A stretch of DNA of 64,000 nt, taken from contig NZ_QJSR01000005.1 in assembly GCF_003217095.1 (NCBI RefSeq), positions 279,335-343,334 on the forward strand, in the 5' to 3' direction. A program made the position numbers and the translations under genes. Below, piece after piece: positions 61,689 to 64,000 of the stretch (positions are counted from its first letter, which is position 1; the number at the start of each line of letters is the position of its first letter). The notes under the pieces are model-generated. The model was not told the DNA's origin and made no database searches. It saw only the letters and a list, made by a program, of their open reading frames with translations. The DNA comes from Rhizobium sp. PP-CC-3A-592 (GTDB lineage Bacteria > Pseudomonadota > Alphaproteobacteria > Rhizobiales > Rhizobiaceae).

Positions 61689-62438
61689 TTAGAGCACGCC
61701 GGCTTCGTTCTTCAGCTTGTCGACGAGTTCGGCGACCGAGCCGACCTTGATGCCGGCCTTGCGGCCGGCGGGCTCTTCGGTCTTCAGCACGGTCAGGCGC
61801 GGCGTGGTGTCGACGCCGAAATCGGCCGGCGTCTTCTTGTCGAGCGGCTTCTTCTTCGCCTTCATGATGTTGGGCAGCGAGGCGTAGCGCGGCTCATTGA
61901 GGCGCAGGTCCGTCGTGACGACGGCGGGAAGCTTGATGTCGATCGTCTGCAGGCCGCCATCGACTTCGCGGGTCACGGTTGCCTTGTCGGCGCCGAGCTC
62001 GATCTTGGAGGCAAAGGTGCCCTGGCTCCAGCCGAGCAGTGCCGACAGCATCTGGCCCGTCTGGTTCGAGTCGTCGTCGATCGCCTGCTTGCCGACGATG
62101 ACGAGGGACGGCTGTTCGGCGTCCACGACGCCCTTGAGGATCTTGGCGACCGCCAGCGGCTCGACGGCAGCGTCGGTTTCGACGAGGATCGCGCGGTCTG
62201 CGCCCATGGCGAGGCCGGTGCGCAGCGTTTCCTCGGCCTTGGCCGGGCCGATCGAGACGACGACCACTTCCGTCGCCTTGCCCGCTTCCTTCAGCCGCAG
62301 CGCTTCTTCCACGGAGATTTCGTCGAAGGGGTTCATCGACATCTTCACATTGGCAAGCTCGACGCCGGAACCGTCCGGCTTGACGCGGATCTTGACGTTG
62401 TAGTCAACGACGCGCTTCACGGTGACAAGAATTTTCAT
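61689..62438 (-). CDS. etfB: Electron transfer flavoprotein subunit beta
   Basis: The 249-residue subunit has [76 protein letters not shown] and the C-terminal [12 protein letters not shown]. It binds AMP and pairs with EtfA. The ATG at 62438 follows a GGAAGG-like site. Upstream 269 bp separates it from the rhomboid stop and holds no visible gene. Confidence 0.96.
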   Translation of the reverse strand: MKILVTVKRVVDYNVKIRVKPDGSGVELANVKMSMNPFDEISVEEALRLKEAGKATEVVVVSIGPAKAEETLRTGLAMGADRAILVETDAAVEPLAVAKILKGVVDAEQPSLVIVGKQAIDDDSNQTGQMLSALLGWSQGTFASKIELGADKATVTREVDGGLQTIDIKLPAVVTTDLRLNEPRYASLPNIMKAKKKPLDKKTPADFGVDTTPRLTVLKTEEPAGRKAGIKVGSVAELVDKLKNEAGVL

Positions 62439-62707
62439 GGAGCCTTCCTTCATCGAATCTCGGCAGTGGATGTCAGCGGGGCGCTTTCGACGCCGGTCTT
62501 AAAGCCGCAAGCTTTTCAGACGTCCTGCATCATGGGATCGCATATTCCCTTGCCGCCCCGTCAGTCGATTGGCGACATCGATACGCGTTTTTTCCACAAA
62601 TACAATCTTGCCTGAACGCGCTCCCGGTCCCGAAGCGTAAATTACTGACCTTTACGTGCACGTCAATAGTTCTGGCGAAAATTCTCGTGGAGATGTCTGG
62701 TTTGCGC

Positions 62708-63505
62708 TCACGGTCGCGTGCCCCAGGGGCCTGCTCCGCCCTGTGGCGTTGACGGCGGGGGCGGCGGGATCTCACGCGGTGCGGTATCCACCAGGCGCAC
62801 GGCCTTGGGCACGACGACGACCCGGTCGAAGAGGGGAACGCCCTCGCGGCGCATGACGAGGACCAGGAGCAGGCCGGCAATGATGCCGCCGACATGGGCA
62901 CCCCAGGAGACATCGGCCGAGGGATCGACGGCGAGCATGTAGAATTGTTGCGCGATCCAGAGAGCGAGCGGGATGAAGGCGGGCAGGGGCAAAGGAATGC
63001 GGAAGAGGACGAGCACCCAGACGCGGACTTTGGGATGCAAGAGGAAATAGGCTGCGACGACACCCGAGACTGCGCCGGATGCGCCGATCAGCGGCGCCTG
63101 CGAAAACGGGACGACCAGACCGTGGACGAGGGCGCCGGCCGCCGCGCAGGCGAGGTAGAAGATCAGGAAGCGGACGTGCCCCAGCGCATCTTCCACATTG
63201 TCGCCGAACACCCAGAGGAACAGCATGTTGGTGCCGAGATGATAAAGATCGGCATGCAGGAAGGCATAGGTGATGTGGGTCGCGGCTTCCGGCACGACGG
63301 CGATGCCGGGCGCCAGCGTCGCATCGCCGAAGATCAGTGCAGGGATGTAGCCGAAGCCGAGAAGGTCGGCATTGACGGTGGAAGCCTCCACGAACAGAGG
63401 CCCTGTGAGGAAGAAGATCACCACGTTCGCAAGGATGAGCCCGATCGTCACGACCTGCAGGCGGATGTGCTTCAGGTTGTTGCGGTCGTGAAGCGGTATG
63501 AACAT
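62708..63505 (-). CDS. Rhomboid family intramembrane serine protease
   Basis: The 265-residue protein has six helices. HADLYHLGTNMLFLWVFGDNVED is the H-x3-N oxyanion region, LIGASGAVSGVVAAYF holds the catalytic Ser, and WGAHVGGIIAGLLL holds the catalytic His. The C-terminus is Pro-rich (IPPPPPSTPQGG). Rhomboids cleave membrane proteins in the bilayer. It follows the adenosyltransferase gene in the same direction, with tandem repeats between. Confidence 0.93.
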   Translation of the reverse strand: MFIPLHDRNNLKHIRLQVVTIGLILANVVIFFLTGPLFVEASTVNADLLGFGYIPALIFGDATLAPGIAVVPEAATHITYAFLHADLYHLGTNMLFLWVFGDNVEDALGHVRFLIFYLACAAAGALVHGLVVPFSQAPLIGASGAVSGVVAAYFLLHPKVRVWVLVLFRIPLPLPAFIPLALWIAQQFYMLAVDPSADVSWGAHVGGIIAGLLLVLVMRREGVPLFDRVVVVPKAVRLVDTAPREIPPPPPSTPQGGAGPWGTRP

Positions 63506-63530
63506 CGTGTCTCCTCCGGCGCAGGCGGCG

Positions 63531-63630
63531 TTACCGCGTAAGCCCAGGCCTTACCACGTAAACCCGGGTCTCACCGTGTGAGCCCGGGTCTCACCGTGTG
63601 AGCCCGGGCCTTACCGCGTAAGCCCGGGCA
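63531..63630. repeat. Five 20-bp tandem units over the end of the adenosyltransferase gene
   Basis: Units start at 63531, 63551, 63571, 63591 and 63611, each of the form T(T/C)ACCGCGTAAGCCCGGG plus two to four bases. The last unit codes for the final residues PGLTR and stop of the adenosyltransferase. The other four are copies in the spacer; three keep PGLTR-stop and one has changed to PGFTW-stop. The 20-bp period shifts the frame each time. Confidence 0.9.
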
Positions 63631-64000
63631 CCCAGAGCACGTCGCCGCGGCCGCGATCGTTCAGCCAGCGGGCTGCTACGAAGAGGAAGTCGGAGAGCCG
63701 GTTCACATATTCGAGCGCTGCCGGGCTCACCGTCTCGCCGTCGGTGTGCGAGAGGGCGACCATGGCGCGCTCGGCGCGGCGCGCGATGGTGCGGGCGAGG
63801 TGCAGGTGGGCTGCGGCCGGGGTGCCGCCGTTCAGCACGAAGGAGCGCAACGGTTCGAGATCGGCGTTCAAACGGTCGATCTCGCTTTCCAGCCGCGCGA
63901 CCTGGCCGGCGACGATGCGCAACGGCTCGTAGGGCAGGGTTTCGCCCGTATCCGGCGTCGAGAGGTCCGCGCCGAGATCGAAGAGATCGTTCTGGATGCG
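63611..64000 (-). CDS. PduO-type cob(I)alamin adenosyltransferase (N-terminus cut off)
   Basis: The 129 visible residues fit the C-terminal part of the PduO/MMAB-type ATP:cob(I)yrinic acid a,c-diamide adenosyltransferase. They read RIQNDLFDLGADLSTPD, RLESEIDRLNADLEPLRSFVLNGG, ARTIARRAERAMVAL and YVNRLSDFLFVAARWLND. The enzyme adds the adenosyl group to cobalamin. The reading frame enters from beyond base 64000 without a start. Its stop falls in the last unit of the tandem repeat. It matches the cobST genes in giving a full B12 coenzyme. Confidence 0.9.
   Translation of the reverse strand, partial: RIQNDLFDLGADLSTPDTGETLPYEPLRIVAGQVARLESEIDRLNADLEPLRSFVLNGGTPAAAHLHLARTIARRAERAMVALSHTDGETVSPAALEYVNRLSDFLFVAARWLNDRGRGDVLWVPGLTR

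Noticed and set aside
63531-63630. Possible small CRISPR-like array
   Set aside because: The 20-bp units are back to back without spacers, and overlap the end of a coding gene.

Overview
The window is a stretch of GC-rich alphaproteobacterial chromosome, most likely from the Rhizobiaceae (Rhizobium/Ensifer/Shinella/Agrobacterium group). This rests on gene content and order: cobS-cobT beside bolA and a J-domain gene, cpdR after hpt, a TIGR02302-type protein next to lysA-lptM-argH-tlpA, hisC beside a prephenate dehydrogenase, ftsE-ftsX followed by a YdcF-type gene and plsC, a bo3 quinol oxidase operon ending in a SURF1 gene, and long palindromic intergenic elements of the rhizobial type. No rRNA, tRNA, transposase or CRISPR array was seen. 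Genes fill nearly the whole window. Two are cut by its edges: the monooxygenase at base 1 and the cobalamin adenosyltransferase at base 64000.

Bases 1-8600 look accessory. They hold an NtaA/SnaA/DszA-type flavin monooxygenase, its flavin reductase and a GlcD-like FAD oxidoreductase on the + strand. A complete polar-amino-acid-type ABC importer (ATPase, two permeases, binding protein) lies on the - strand, with a divergent HutC-like GntR regulator and an MHS-type MFS carrier. Together they suggest uptake and oxidative breakdown of a small N- or S-containing organic acid whose identity the sequence does not give.

Bases 8957-14163 are the cyoABCD-surf1 operon for a cytochrome bo3-type quinol oxidase. 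CyoA has an unusual His/Met-rich tail and CyoD a His-rich N-terminus. Bases 14192-25170 hold an Ldh-type dehydrogenase, an AraC regulator, a zinc alcohol dehydrogenase with a degenerate structural zinc site, a soluble chemoreceptor-like protein, an Lrp regulator overlapping an M20 amidohydrolase gene, a D,D-carboxypeptidase, a CobW GTPase, TusA and an L,D-transpeptidase lipoprotein.

Bases 25390-38219 are mainly housekeeping: accA, xerD with a coupled 53-residue membrane peptide, aroK-aroB-CorC-like, bolA, a J-domain gene, cobS-cobT, a phytase-like esterase, yhhQ (with a candidate preQ1-type leader), rpmB and a DUF3108 gene. Bases 38272-50839 continue with a DMT exporter, a cupin, gloB, a methyltransferase, hisC-tyrC, a DUF2125 gene, chaC, plsC, a YdcF-type gene, ftsX-ftsE, hpt and cpdR. 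Bases 51051-64000 hold the TIGR02302 gene, lysA, lptM, argH, tlpA, an LtaS-like sulfatase-fold gene, 3-hydroxybutyryl-CoA dehydrogenase, etfA-etfB, a rhomboid protease and a partial PduO-type adenosyltransferase.

The most unusual non-coding object is a 267-bp element at 59232-59498. Its 34-bp terminal inverted repeats are nearly perfect, it contains three further overlapping inverted repeats, and one end supplies the stop codon of the neighbouring gene. Other structured DNA includes two RIME-like palindromes, a third alphaproteobacterial palindrome at 23128, a related palindrome pair at 5260 and 60400, five exact 20-bp tandem units over the end of the last gene, and helix-phased direct repeats upstream of the alcohol dehydrogenase.
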